Source: Magnolia sinica (Eukaryota > Streptophyta > Magnoliopsida > Magnoliales > Magnoliaceae). Taken from it: DNA of 64,000 nt. Positions 43,138 through 54,938 of this stretch are shown here, piece by piece. Numbering within the stretch: position 1 is the first letter of the stretch; every line of letters starts with the position of its first letter. The DNA is taken from positions 68,991,158 to 69,055,157 of the forward strand of contig NC_080583.1 in assembly GCF_029962835.1 (NCBI RefSeq). The letters are read 5' to 3'. The translations under genes were made by a program, and so were the position numbers. Below the pieces are notes generated by a model. It made no database searches. It saw only the letters and a list, made by a program, of their open reading frames with translations, and had not been told where the DNA came from.

Positions 43138-44323
43138 TAAGCGTGTTGCTGCTGTTATCGCTAAGGCGGTCGAAACTGCTGCCTTTGCTGTTATGGTCTC
43201 GGAGGCTGGTGCTGATGTTGCTGCTGAGGTGGCCTCGGTGGTGGGGGCTGCCGTCGCTACTGCTGTGGGGGTCTCTGCGCTGCTATGGTGGAGGTTGCTG
43301 TGAACCTCTCTGCTGCTGTTGCTGCTGGGGGTGAGGACACTCCCACATACGGTGCCATGTCGCACAACACCTAAAACAAGAGCCGGTGAACTGCTTGGAG
43401 GTGGTGCTGGCGCTCGGAAGGCTGGGGGACTTGTGCGCCTCTATTGTGATCGATCCTGTTGGAAATCACTGGAAGGAGCCTACCTCTTCCGGTCTCTCCT
43501 CTGACCACGATCAGACTGAGAACCGGCCCACTAAGCCTCAAAAATCTAGGCCTTCCGCACCACTTCCTCGAAGGTAGGGAGCTCATGCCCAATAACACGA
43601 CCTCGAAGACCGTAACGCAAGCCGCCCTCAAATCGACGGGCTCTCCGCTCCTCATCATCCATTAAGAATGGTGCAAATCGGGACAGTGCTACAAAACGAG
43701 CGGCATACTGAGCCACTGTCATATCGCCCTGCACCAAGGCCTCAAACTCCAACGCTCGTTGTCGCCGGATGTGATCAGGAAAATACTGTCGGTCAAACCG
43801 ATCTATAAAATCCTCCCAAGTCCATACAAAATCAGCACCCGCTGCTCGGGAGACTGACATCCACCAGTGCTCAGCCTCACCATGAAGGAGAAATACGGCT
43901 AATCGGACTCGTCGCTCGGTCGCGCATCCCATCGTCTCAAATATCTTCTCTATGTCGGCGCGCCATCTCTCAACCATGAAGGAGAAGGAGGGCACTCGAG
44001 CACTCCTGCTCTGCCTGTGCTGGAGAAACGACTGGGGGTCTGCCCTGCCCCTAAAGTGCGGCCGTCACAGCCTGCAGCATCTGCTGTAACTGAGAAGCAC
44101 TCACAGAAACGGTCGGCTCCGCACCGGTCTCTGGTGGAGGAGCTGCACCTATGGGCTGGGCAGCATGAATCCCTGGTAAAGGAGCGGCATCCTCAGGCTG
44201 GGCAGTAGGTATCTCAGGTGGTGGAGCAGGAATCGTAGGTGGTAGTGCGGAAGCCGCAGGTGGTGGAGCCGGAGTCTCAGGTGGTGGTGCGGGAGTCGAT
44301 CGGGTTACTCTCCTGCGCGCCAT
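43138..44323 (-). pseudogene. Tekay gag
   Basis: The N-terminal frame 44051-44323 is MARRRVTRSTPAPPP followed by Pro/Ala-rich repeats (ETPAPPPAASALPP). The gag domain frame 43546-43995 has FSFMVERWRADIEKIFETMG, RLAVFLLHGEAEHWWMSVSR and DFIDRFDRQYFPDHIRRQ. Beyond is a CCHC knuckle at about 43329-43380 (CFRCCATWHRMWEC) and a Gln-rich linker (PQQQQQQRGSQQPPP). Two frames are needed, and the linker has at least five stops, each TAG or TAA where Gln dominates. Confidence 0.88.
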
Positions 44324-44481
44324 GTCCTACAGGAAAGAGCGAAGGTGCCTATCAACTTTGAAAACTCTCGGAGGCACGCTTGTTAAGGGTCGGTAATAAA
44401 AGATCGCTAGGCTATCCGAACTTAGGACTTAAATCATTCATAGCAGATATGTAATGTTGTTCTTGGTTATTCCCGAGTTAT

Positions 44482-44493
44482 GCTCTGATACCA
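44482..44493 (-). other. Tekay primer binding site, initiator tRNA-Met
   Basis: In element sense TGGTATCAGAGC, five bases from the LTR edge at 44499. Confidence 0.95.
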
Positions 44494-44498
44494 ACTTC

Positions 44499-47400
44499 GG
44501 TCATGCCCCAAACTCAGAAACCGGGCTCACAAAATTCCCGATCAGCGAATCTGGCGCCGACAGCCTCCGTAGAACCCCATTCTCGGCTCCCAGCGCCCAT
44601 TCGCCAGGTTCCGATCATGGGATGCTACAAGGAGGATTTTCAACATCAGTTTGATTCGTAATAAGCATAACCAACGGCATAACCCACAAACAATAACCAA
44701 AAACTCCATCACATTTCCACTATAATCAAAAACTTTATAAGTACAATGAGCATAAGGGAAATACAATGATGATGAACAAAAACTCCAAAATGATCAGCAA
44801 CGCGTCCAAGCCTCAGTGCTGCTGTGATCCAACGTCACCTGCACGCAACAGTCGTGCATAAGCTTATAGAAAGCTTAGAGGGTGGTGAAAGTGTATGCTT
44901 AAGGTGATAATACAGTTATGCAGTATCACAGTAAGGCAGAACATGCTGATGAATGCCAAGAATACCATTAGCCGTACCAAGGCCATGCGGTGCAAAGAAT
45001 GATGTCGGCCATACCAAGGCCATGCAATGCGAAATGCAACTCAAGCATACAAATCCTCATCTAAGTCCACATGTCAATACAGCTCAAAATCTAGAATATC
45101 ACCGGGGTCTAGTACACTCCAAGCCAGATTGCCGCCCCATCGCGCGCAATAAGGTGAGTGGAAAAGACCTCACTATCCGCCTGCCAATATCGGGCTCGGC
45201 TCGTCAATAGCGGACCCATTCCTCGAGCTGGTCAGACTCAGCCTAGCATTGCCCCCTACTCTCGGGCGGGTAAGGCCGCACCCCCTTCCAACCGACCACG
45301 ACACAGTGGAAAGTGTAACCGTCTGGTAATCGGCACTCAGCGCTCATGCACCCACTCGGTCTAGACGTTGGAGCAACCTCCTGGTACCATAAGGGTTTAG
45401 GGACTTTCACCCAGGGATATCTATCGCACCCCATGTAGAACAGTATTTTCGGTATCCAATCCTGCCAACCACGATACGTCTGTGGAGGCTACGGCCCTGA
45501 TGTTGCTAGGGCGTACAGTAACCATATCACACAATGCGAATGCATGAATCACACTATCCAGTCATACAGCAATCCTGCGCGTATCGTGCGCTCATGTAGG
45601 GTAACACCCCCTGTACAGGAGCCCCTGAACAATCTGCCCGAAGGCATATGCGATGATCAGTCATTTCTCATATCAAGCATACGTATGATGCATATGGTCA
45701 TGAATCATGGAACTAAACATGTTGTATAGGATGGATGATAATCATAACAAAGATGGGCCTAGATTGCCTACACATTAGACGTACGAGCCTAACAATGGGC
45801 CCTAGGAAAAGACATAATGCGGACATTTAACCAACATTATACTTGCAATGTGGACGTCAAACCAACATTGCTCCCAAGGCACGACTGCCATAAATATCAT
45901 TACATAAATCATGTTGGGATTGTACATTGCAATGGACTTCAGGTATATCCCATTGGGCCTTCAAGATATCAAATGGGCCGTATCATATGGGCCTCATATT
46001 CATCAAATGGGCCACATCAATGGGCCGCACCAATGGGCCTTATGTGCACTGCAATGGGCCATAACCCGTGGGCCTTAGAGTGCATCAAATGGGCCTACTC
46101 ACATGGGCCTTATATGTATCAAATGGGCCTCACCAATTGGGCCCCATACGTGCATCAAATGGGCCTCAACCCATAGGTCCCAATGCACCTTCATGGGCCT
46201 TATCCCATGGGCCCCTAATACATAAAATGGGCCTCGACCCATGGGCCTTACATATAAATCGAAGTGGGCCTCAACCATGGGTTAGAAGTAGGCTGAGATG
46301 GGCCTCCCATCACCATTAGATTATTTATAATATAATATAATATAATATATATATAATACATACAATATTATATATAATATAATATCATATATATACACAC
46401 ACACACACACACACAACACACACACGCACGCACACCACACGGCCACTGTCCCTGGACGGTGGGGAAAACACAAACATCACACCTGGCCCCACCATCCGCC
46501 TGGACGGTGGCCAAAAACACATACATCACTGTGGGCTCCATGTGGGGCCCACCATAACATTTATTTTTCATTCAGACCGTTGATAAGGTCGCTTGGACCT
46601 AGGTGAAGGGCAAAAACAAATTTCATGCTGATCCTAAACTTCTGTGGGCCCAAAATGGGATTTCAATGATAGAGGTTCAATCCCACTGTTCCCTACGGTG
46701 TGGGCCACCTGAGTCTTGGATCAGGCTGATTTTTGGGGTGGGCCCACGTCAGGTAGTGGCCCACCCTATGAACGGATTAGATGGTGAATAGACATCAAGG
46801 TGGGGCCCACGGCTACACCCGTGGGTGGCTGTTGGTACGTCCGTCCGCCCGAACGGTTTTTTTTTCTGATTTCGAGTTTTTTCTTGGTTTTCACAGGTGG
46901 GGTCCACATCTAGACAATCCACTCCGTCCAATAGCCCTTCATGGCTCCAGACAAGCAAAACAAGCCCAATATTGGGCATATTTCGGCGTATAAACAATCA
47001 GGGAAGATTTCAATGGTGAAAACTGCCATTTGGTATGGTATGGCCCACCAAGACCTCGGGTTGACACCATCTTTTGGTTCAACGCCTAAAAGAATGATGG
47101 GAACGAAATGGGCGGCGTGGATTGAAGACATGCATCAAGATGGAGCCTACACAAGTGGACCACCCCCCTTGGCAAGCTAATATTTGCATTTTCCCAAAAA
47201 CGTCCAGCGTCCCTGGACGCTGGACCCTTGTAAATACATTAGAGGTGGGCCCTGCTTAGGTGGGCCACCTCATAGAGAATGGTGTGGATACTACACACAA
47301 AGTGGGCCCCACTTGTAGGTGATTTGGATGGAATACATACCCTGTGGTGGGGTCCATTCAAGTGGGCCACGCAACCTCATCATCATAACAACAAAATAAA

Positions 47401-48508
47401 ATAAAATAAAATAAAATAAAATAAAATAAAAATAAAATAAAAAGGGAGAGAGATAGAGAGTGAGACCGTGTGATGGAGGGACCCCGGCACTATGGGCCCT
47501 CCCTTGCACTAAATCATACATCAAGTGGGTCCCATTACATGTGGGTCCATTAAAATTAAATCCAATGGTGGAGATCCCTTCTCCACTAAATTAGACGGTC
47601 TAGATGACCCTAAATATGCAAGAAAATAAACATCATGATGGGGTCCATGGAGAATGGCCCCATCATGGAATGATCATGATGATCCAAGTGGGCCATCGGC
47701 CACATCTTAGGGTCCAAAGTGAGATCCAAACCATTGATCGGTTGGTCTCACTTGGCCCATCATAAAAATATCAAAATCTACCCTATCAAGGCACCCACCG
47801 CTTGATCTTCTTGCTCCCTTGGCTTCCTTAGCTCCTTGTGCTCCTCTTTGATGGAGGAAGATGAAAAATGGATGGTTGAGATGAGAGATCTAGGGATGGA
47901 AAGGTGGGCCACACATGAGCATTTTTCTCACCATGGGAGGGCTTGGAGAGGTTCATACGTATGGTGCTTTCTTGCTTATGGGAGAGTTGAAAATGAGAGA
48001 GACTAGTAAGGGAGAGAGAGAGAGAGGGAGTGATGGGTGATGGAGTGATGGATGGGAGAGAGGGATGGGAGTGTAAGAGATTTTTGACTTTTGTGGCTAA
48101 AGGTGTAAGAAAAGCATGGGTTGTGTAAGAGCTTTTTGACTTTGGGAGTTGCTTGGGAAAGGGTGAAAGTTGATGTGTACTTGACATGATGGGATTGATG
48201 GGATTGATTGATTGATGTGACACCTTGTAGAGATTCTCTCGGGATTCGCATGCGCGGCGTTTCCTCACACCGAACGCTGGCCCACAACTCCCAACCAGAG
48301 CATCGCATCAGTGCGCGAGTCGCGGCATCGGAACTGCGGCGACGACGCGGTCGTTAAGGTATAAGTCCTGGGTTGAGTCGACTCGGGTTGATGGTATAAG
48401 AATCCAGGTCGCGCGCAAATACCGATTAAGGGTCGAAGGTTGCCGGAATTCGACTGGAAAGACCACGGAAGCCTATGGAACGGTACGGTCTAGGATACGG
48501 GGCTTACA
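44499..48508 (-). repeat. Tekay 5' LTR, 4010 bp
   Basis: Matches 35612-39590 along its length. The plus-strand start GGTCATGCCCC has lost the canonical TG of TGTCACGCCCC (substitution at 44499). The segment after CCGTCCGCCC (about 46850-46950) differs completely from the 3' LTR, which has GACGCCGTGCGCAGGCG and CAGCAACAGCAGCTGC at about 37950-38060. Confidence 0.95.
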
Positions 48509-48564
48509 ATCTAGGACTTGAGACCAAAATTTATCGGGATCCAAGACTCAAGTGGGCCTCCCTA

Positions 48565-49140
48565 AGGGCCTGTTTGATTTTTATCATTTCACCTGGAAAC
48601 GGTAAATACCTTGGAAATGGGTGATTATTAACGTTTCACCTGTTTGAATATTCATGGAAATTTCACTTCTTAGAAACCAGTTCAAAAGTAGTAGTGGCCA
48701 TTTTAGGATCCCATCTTGATGTATATGATATATCTGTTCCGTCCATCCATTTTATCACAACATTTTGAGATATGAGAAGAAAAATGAGTTAGATCCAACA
48801 CTCAACTGGCCCATACCAAAAGAAACAATGGCCCCAGGAAGTTTTTAATGGTAAGTATTTAATTCACATTTTTCTATGGCGTGGTCCATTTGAGCTTTGG
48901 ATATGCCTCATTTTTTGGCTTATATCATAAATTCATCTGACATAATGGATGAACGGTGTAGATATATGATATGCATCATGGTGGGACCCACAAATATTTC
49001 ACAATATTTGCCATTTTTACACCGAAAAAAGTAAGTTGTCAAATCAATTACGGGGAAGAGTGCGGCAATTACGGAGGTAAATATTTATTACCATTCACTG
49101 GACATTTCCCTAGGAATTGGAAAATCAAACACGCCCTAAA
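48565..49140. mobile_element. hAT-type MITE of the dispersed family
   Basis: The left end TAAGGGCCTGTTTGATTTTT and the right end, reverse-complemented as TTTAGGGCGTGTTTGATTTT, are inverted. Inside are GATCCCATCTTGATGTATA and, inverted, GCATCATGGTGGGACCCAC. No matching target duplication was found at the chosen ends, which are therefore approximate. Confidence 0.7.
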
Positions 49141-50042
49141 GGAAAAAGTGGGTAGGGAAACTCCTACTGTTGAAACCTCCCTGGGTCTATTGTGATGTTT
49201 AAATGTCATCCATATCATTCATAACATCGTTCCTATTGAGATGAGCTGACAACACAAATATTACCTTGATTCAAAATTTCTATGGCCCTACGAATATTTC
49301 AACTGTGGACATTCAAACATCACGTTTTCGGCCAAATTTAGTATTGTATCTGGGTCATTTTTTGTCCAAACTATTAAAATAATCTCACAAAATGGATGGG
49401 CGGGGTGGATTTCTCACAAACATCATGGTGGGCCCTACCTAGGTTTCAAGCGAAGGAACTTCTGCGAAAGGCTTTCGCGTCCCTATATACATACGTTTTT
49501 TCAGCCATAAACTAAATTTACATCGTGATCCTAAAAATGAAATCACAAATGCATTATGTTAACAATTTGTATAAGAAAATTTTGAGATCATATGAGATTA
49601 ACCAAACATAAATAAAGCAATCATAAGCATATTTTTTACATGAAAAACTTTGCAGGAAAAAACCACTGCTGCATAAAGTGACTGTAAATTACTATAAAAG
49701 CAAAAAGTACATGAAATGGAATTACTTACAATATTCAAAAAATTGTTGTTTTCACCTTCTCAAACTCTAGAAACGTTTAGCCCTCGATTGGAATATCATG
49801 TAATCTCATTTACACCCATATATATATATATAATGTTGCACCCAGAATAGAAAATAAGTCACACACTTACACAGAATCGTACACGCAATCGATAGGACAT
49901 TCGATAGGATTGACAACCATCAAGGCTTGTTAATAGGATCGAAGCGACCTTCAATGGGATGAAAGAATTATCCAAAAACTGTCCAGTGAGCAAAAGCCAA
50001 AATTTGAAATTTTCTCAATATGATCGAGTGGTCTATCAATGG
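49141..50042. other. MITE fragment and AT-rich sequence, no gene
   Basis: 49160-49500 is another copy fragment (ACAAACATCATGGTGGGCCC, AAGGAACTTCTGCGAAAGGC), related to intron sequence near 22690-22740. The remainder is AT-rich with a (TA)n run at about 49819-49832. Confidence 0.5.
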
Positions 50043-50218
50043 CATCGACATACTCGTCTTTCATATACAAATTGAAGGCATCTGACAAAAATCCCCACCA
50101 TGGCTTCAATCATCGTGATCTACAGCTCCAAACTCCATCTCTAATCATCTCCATCATAACTACACCATCGTTGTCGCTTCTCGTGCATACTCCATCTTCA
50201 CCAAACTTTTATCAAACC

Positions 50219-50670
50219 TAGAGAATCCGAACATAATCGGAACTTCTCTGTGGGAACCACTTTTATGAGCATGTCTGTCAGATGCATGCTCATATGGATC
50301 CTCTCAAGAGTTACACCATCTTCCTCAAGCATCTGTCGAATTAAATGATTATGAACATCGATATGTTTATTACGAGAATGGCAAACTAAATTCTTCGCCA
50401 AATCGATCGTATTTTCACTATCACAATTAATCGACATGGCTTCCTGTTAAAGCCCGAGTTCATTCATCATTCCCTAAACAAAATACCTTCCTTAAAATCT
50501 TTTGTTGCCGCTATATACTCAACTTCGGTTGTGGAAATAACAACCACATAATGAAGCTTCGACATCCAACTGATCGCTCCACCCATTAGTACAAACGAAT
50601 AACTGGAAGTTAACCTTCTGTTGTTTACATTCCCTACGTAATCTGAATCGACGTAACCTACTAACTTTCT
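50219..50670 (-). pseudogene. Copia RNase H, C-terminal part
   Basis: Minus-strand translation reads KLVGYVDSDYVGNVNNRR (Asp) near 50640, then FVLMGGAISWMSKLHYVVVI and STTEVEYIAA (Glu). After a stop, 50198-50437 reads MSINCDSENTIDLAKN (Asp), KHIDVHNHLIRQ and LTDMLIKVVPTEKF. The domain order and text match the 34.1-34.7 kb copy. The ORF extends to 50198, but recognisable homology ends near SLGLI. Confidence 0.85.
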
Positions 50671-50679
50671 AACATAGGG

Positions 50680-51390
50680 AAGGACATGATGAGGCAGATC
50701 ACCATCATGCTCAAGGGATAACTACTCCAAATCCACTGAGCTTCTCTGGACTCCTAATAGAGCTTCCTTGAATCCACGAAGGAAGAAAATAGAAATAATT
50801 CCTAATAATTTGAAATAAATTGATTGATGATAAAAATAAAATAAAATGAAATTACAATCCTTTAAATAGTGAAATCCAACCTAGGATGAAGTTTTAGAAT
50901 CAAACTTGAATTCAAACTCACTAAAAACGTGACTTACTATAAATAGTAAACTTACTATTTATAAATGGTCATGATTCCTACTAGACTTCTTGGCTTTTGT
51001 CCAATTTGACCAAACCACGTTCTTCTCCTAATTTTTCTAAGCCATTTTCATGTTGGGCACGACTCCTAAAACTTAAAGGATCAAAAGTTATGAGCGAATT
51101 AAAACTTACTATTTATAGTAAAAATGAAAATCAAATGGATTTTTAACCTTCGATCTAATGGAATCTCACAAATTCGGCATGGAAAACCTGGCATAGTAGG
51201 GTTGGTTGGCTAAAGTAGCTTCTCCTACCCCAAAATCATATATGGTACACTGAAAAACTCATTTTGATTTGCGAGATACGACTGTTTTAATGTTCTAATG
51301 GTCCTGATCACTTCTGCCTTTGATCGAGCCTTCTCTGGTCCATCTTAGCCTTGAAAGTGTCCGTGGCGTGCTCTCCATCACTTTCCTTCT
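50680..51390. other. Unidentified insertion within the Copia RNase H
   Basis: About 700 bp separate KLVGYVDSDY from the upstream text YVLTFQ, which should be almost contiguous. The insert is AT-rich, with no ORF. The edges could not be placed to the base, and no target duplication was found. It could be a solo LTR; text such as GAATCCACGAAGGAAG has that flavour, but this is a guess. Confidence 0.55.
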
Positions 51391-52570
51391 GATATCTGAA
51401 ATGTCAAGACATAGTTCGTTGTACCTCGTATATAATGAAGTAACCATTTCACTGCCTCCCAATATTACTTGTTGAGGTTTGACATGTATCCGCTTACAAC
51501 ACCAACTGATGTGAAATATATGATCTCGTAAAGACCATAATATACATCAAACTGGCAATTGCCCTTGAATACGAAATACGAGACATAACCTGATTTTCTT
51601 TATCTGTAAAATTACATTACTCTAAAGAAAGCCTAAAGTGAGCAGCATAGGTATGCTAACTGACTTAGCCTTGTCCATCCCAAACTTCATTAATACCTTC
51701 TAAAGATACTTCGCTTGAGATAACTGTAATCTACTCATCTCTCTATCTCTGTGTATGTTTATGCCAATAATCTTCTTTCATAGCCCCCAGATCTTTCATT
51801 TCAAATGTCCTTGATAGATGAGTCTTCAATATATTTATCTCAGACGTACTTTGACTAGCGATAAGCATCTCATCAACATATAATACTAATAGAATGAATC
51901 CTCCATCACTTAGTGTCTTGAAGTAGACATAGTGATCATATTCACTCCTAGTAAACCGTTGACTCACCATGAAAGTATCAAACTTCTTGTATCATTGCTT
52001 AGGCGACTGTTTAAGATCATACAATGACTCTCCCAATGTACAAACTTTATTTTTTGCCCCTTGTATTTCGAACCCATCTGATTACTTCATGTAGATCTAC
52101 TCCTTCAACTCCTCATGTAGGAAAGAAATCTTTGCATTCATATATTTTAGCTCAAGGTTGTATTGGGCAACTAGCACCGACACAAACCTAATAAATACCT
52201 TCTTAACAACTGACGCGATTGATACCTTTTTTCTGCACATACCCTTTTACAACTAATCTTGTCTTGTGCATATCATGTTTCTTCTTATAATTTCACTTGC
52301 AGTTGATCGTTTTATGCCCTACGCGATCAATACATTCTTTCTGCGCATACCCTTTCATAACCAACCTTATCTTGTGCATTTCATGCTTCTTCTTATAAAT
52401 TCACTTGCACTTGATCATTTTATGCCCAACAAAAAGCTCCATTAGCTCCCATATCTCATTCATGTACAAAGAGTCCATCTCATCTTGCATCGTCGTCATT
52501 CACTTCTCAGCATCTAGATCATCCAGTGCTTCCTGGAAGGTAGATGGATCTCCCTCATATGTAATAAGGG
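51391..52570 (-). pseudogene. Copia reverse transcriptase, YVDD changed to YVDE
   Basis: The RT region in several frames. The frame 51743-51970 reads YDHYVYFKTLSDGGFILLVL then YVDEMLIA, so the second catalytic Asp has become Glu, and TFEMKDLG follows. Upstream pieces read KWIYKKKHEMHK and ARLVMKGYAQ-like text around 52250-52420 (duplicated). Downstream is GYMSNLNK and EAVKWLLHYIRGTTNYVLTF near 51400-51500. Many stops are present; it is non-functional. Confidence 0.78.
52213..52430. repeat. 108-bp tandem duplication inside Copia RT
   Basis: ACGCGATTGATACC at 52213 recurs as ACGCGATCAATAC at 52321, each followed by CTGC(A/G)CATACCCTTT, then CTTGTGCAT and CTTCTTATAA. The copies have diverged at several sites, so the duplication is old. 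Confidence 0.85.
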
Positions 52571-52789
52571 TGAATACAATGTTCAAGTCATATCTGTATC
52601 TCACTAGTAATCTACGATCTCTAGGTGAATTTCTCCTCAAAGGTGGTTGCTCCACGTGCTCTTGTACCTATTGTTGCTACTCAACTTCAACCTATGTTTC
52701 ACCCTTGCCAATTTTAATGTCCATAACCACTGATTTTTCTAATTATTTGTAGTCTTCTTTATGGAACAAAGAATCCTCATCTTCAAGGC

Positions 52790-53251
52790 AGATCCAAAGC
52801 CCAAGTGGACCCCACCACAAAAAAAAATTGTGGGGATTGAACGCCTACCATTAAAAAATTCTTGGGGGCCACAAGTTTTTAATCAATATGATATTTGTGT
52901 TTTCCCTTTGTCCATGTCTGTGTGAACTTATGAACAAGTTGGATCTTAAATAAACATCATGGTGGGCCCTAGGAAGGTTTTAATGGTGGTGTCAGTCCCT
53001 GTTATTTTTTGTAATGGGTCCGCTTGAGCTTTGGACACATACACGTGGCATATTATCAATAAGCCATAACTTTAAAGAAACACCTATTAAAGTGTCATTA
53101 AAAAGTGAGAAAGGTCATCATGAACTTCTCACAAAAAGAAGAAGAAACCTTCTTCCAATGTTGGAAGAGGTTATATGGACCACATCACAAGGAAATAGTT
53201 CTGTTTCGACAAGAAACAAAGGTATTTGATTTGGAGAATTATCTTATTCAA
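52790..53251. other. MITE fragment, then sequence with no gene
   Basis: 52790-53060 is a fragment of the dispersed family (AAACATCATGGTGGGCCCTA, GGGTCCGCTTGAGCTTTGG). Nothing was recognised at 53060-53251. Confidence 0.5.
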
Positions 53252-54574
53252 TGATAACAAAAGACAAATATAGGGAATAAACATCACATTTTATTTATCT
53301 TTTGAATTCGTTTTACATCCTCATACAACCCCTTGATTCTAAGATAAAACATTCCAATATATAGAAGAAAAGACATATATGTATTAAATGGATTCAGATA
53401 ATGATTTCAGCGGTATTTCAGATCATAGTATAATCTTCAGATTAAGGAATCCATCATCCAGAATTGACATGTGTCTTGGCCAAGCAAGAATTCATTGTCC
53501 TCTGATATCTTCTAAAGATATTTTTTGAAGGAAAACATCCTGTCCATGCAATGAACTCATGGTGCGGAAATGTCTTTCCTCTTATGCTCATTGCGCGCGT
53601 GGCTCCATGGCGCAGATCACCCTTTGCGTAGGTCTTTCATTGCACATGCGTAGAGGTGTACATGAACCGAGCTAGCTCAGTTAGCTTGCTTGACTTGACT
53701 CAAAAAAGCTCGATTCGACTCAGATCGAAGCTGAGTGCGAGCCGAGTCAAGCTGATTTTTTGAGCTCAAAAATGAGTTCAAGCGGGCCCCAGCTCGACTC
53801 GATGCGGATCAAATCCAGCTTAAATCGAACTTGGATCAAACCAATTTGGTGACTCAGTTACTTTTCTATTGATGTTGCTCACCAAGTGTTTGATGAAATA
53901 ACTCAACAAAGTGTGGTTGGTGACAAGGAAGGTATGTACATGAAACAAATGCCCTTTTTTTTCTTGGTTTTTATGTTACTTAGAAGGTGTTTGATAAAAT
54001 ACCTGTAAAACCATTGCTTCTATTTTACATATAGTGGGATTTTGAAGATGCAATCTAGGCATTTGTGGAAATGCTGCATAGGGGAACTCGACTCGATCTT
54101 AACTCGAACTCACCTTGAACTGGCCCGAGCTACTGACCAAACCGAGCCGAGCTAGCCAGTCAGGCTCGAGGACTGAGCCGAGTTCGAGCTAAGGTCAGCT
54201 AGTGGTCGAGTCGAGTCGAGCTAAGGCCAACTTGACTCAGTTCGACTCGATTTATACCCTTACACGTGCGCAATCAATTTCTTGGAGTACCTGTAATTTC
54301 TCCAAGTTCGGACTCTCTTTCTGCTCCTGAAATTTTTTGATCTCCCTTAATGAAGAAGATGGTGGGGTATTTATAGCCTCTCACACGTGTGAACCGCCCA
54401 TCCGTATAATGAATATCCATAATAAACCCTTTGCGTGCTAACTCCTATTGTGCGCCCACTTCCATTGCGCGCCGCACAACATATCTATCAACACTTCTGT
54501 TGCACGCCGCGCAATCCAAAGCCCTAATAAAACTTATTTTCTTTCCTTTCTTCCAATCAATTTTGTGTGCCACA
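53252..54574 (-). repeat. Candidate 3' LTR of the Tat element
   Basis: A proposed LTR from TGATAACAAAAG (53252) to GTGCCACAACA (54574), interrupted by a 612-bp hAT-like MITE. Support is the polypurine tract abutting its right edge and TG/CA ends. The partner LTR would lie beyond the window, so neither identity nor target duplication can be checked. The left edge is the weaker one. Confidence 0.45.
53651..54262. mobile_element. hAT-like MITE, GAGCTCG-rich family, copy 2
   Basis: Starts TAGAGGTGTACATGAACCGA and ends TTATACCCTTA, inverted ends of about 10 bp. It is flanked by an 8-bp duplication with one mismatch (CACATGCG 53643-53650, CACGTGCG 54263-54270), the length expected of hAT transposons. 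The interior resembles copy 1 (25201-25791) in reverse orientation. Confidence 0.85.
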
Positions 54575-54592
54575 ACAGATGCCCCCTTGATC
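54575..54592 (-). other. Candidate polypurine tract of the Tat element
   Basis: In element sense GGATCAAGGGGGCATC lies next to TGTTGTGGCAC, the proposed LTR start. Confidence 0.5.
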
Positions 54593-54733
54593 CTTTATTT
54601 ATGTTTTTCTCTATTCAAAATGAAATGGAGGATCAATTCGTAAATTTTTCATGCCATTCTCTTTTTTCTTTTACTTTTTTTTTGTGCGCAACCAATATCC
54701 ATTGCGTGCCGTGCAATAGACCCAAGTCTGTGC

Positions 54734-54740
54734 TATATAA
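54734..54740 (+). promoter_or_regulatory. TATA box before the antisense plant-mobile-domain frame
   Basis: TATATAA within GTGCTATATAAGTGGG, about 200 bp before ATG 54939 and on the same strand as that frame. Transcription from here would be antisense to the Tat pol genes. Confidence 0.5.
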
Positions 54741-54938
54741 GTGGGACTTGTCTTCATTTTGCTCATTCTTCCTTCCAAAGCCGTTCCTTTCCTCTTTGCG
54801 CCAAAAATTTCTTCCACACAACAAGAATTAGCATGCAATAAAATCCAGCGTGCAACCACACCCCGCGCGCAACGAGACTTATTTACTTTAAAATTTTTCA
54901 AGTGCCGAAACTCTGTTGAATTTTCCTGTCTTCTCTCA

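Larger units (their letters stand above)
35612..48508 (-). mobile_element. Complete Tekay/Del-type Ty3/gypsy retrotransposon
   Basis: A 12.9-kb element in minus orientation: LTRs at 35612-39590 and 44499-48508, initiator-Met primer site at 44482-44493, polypurine tract at 39591-39603. The identical 5-bp duplication ATCTA flanks it (35607-35611 and 48509-48513). The internal order is gag, protease, RT, RNase H, integrase with a chromodomain-type tail. Pol is largely open, but nonsense codons interrupt the gag-pol frame. The LTRs look nearly identical apart from scattered substitutions and one replaced block, so this is among the younger elements here. Confidence 0.95.
50043..52780 (-). mobile_element. 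Decayed Copia fragment (RT, RNase H)
   Basis: A minus-strand Copia of the same clade as the 26-35 kb element. It retains the linker before RT (about 52500-52780), RT, RNase H and the 3' end. It is interrupted by about 700 bp of unrelated sequence (about 50680-51390) and carries a 108-bp tandem duplication in RT. CATCGACA at about 50043 could be the start of a 3' LTR (TGTCGATG in element sense), but its far end could not be fixed. Confidence 0.75.

Noticed and set aside
53252-54574. Certain Tat 3' LTR
   Set aside because: Only candidate status is justified because the partner LTR is outside the window; listed at low confidence.
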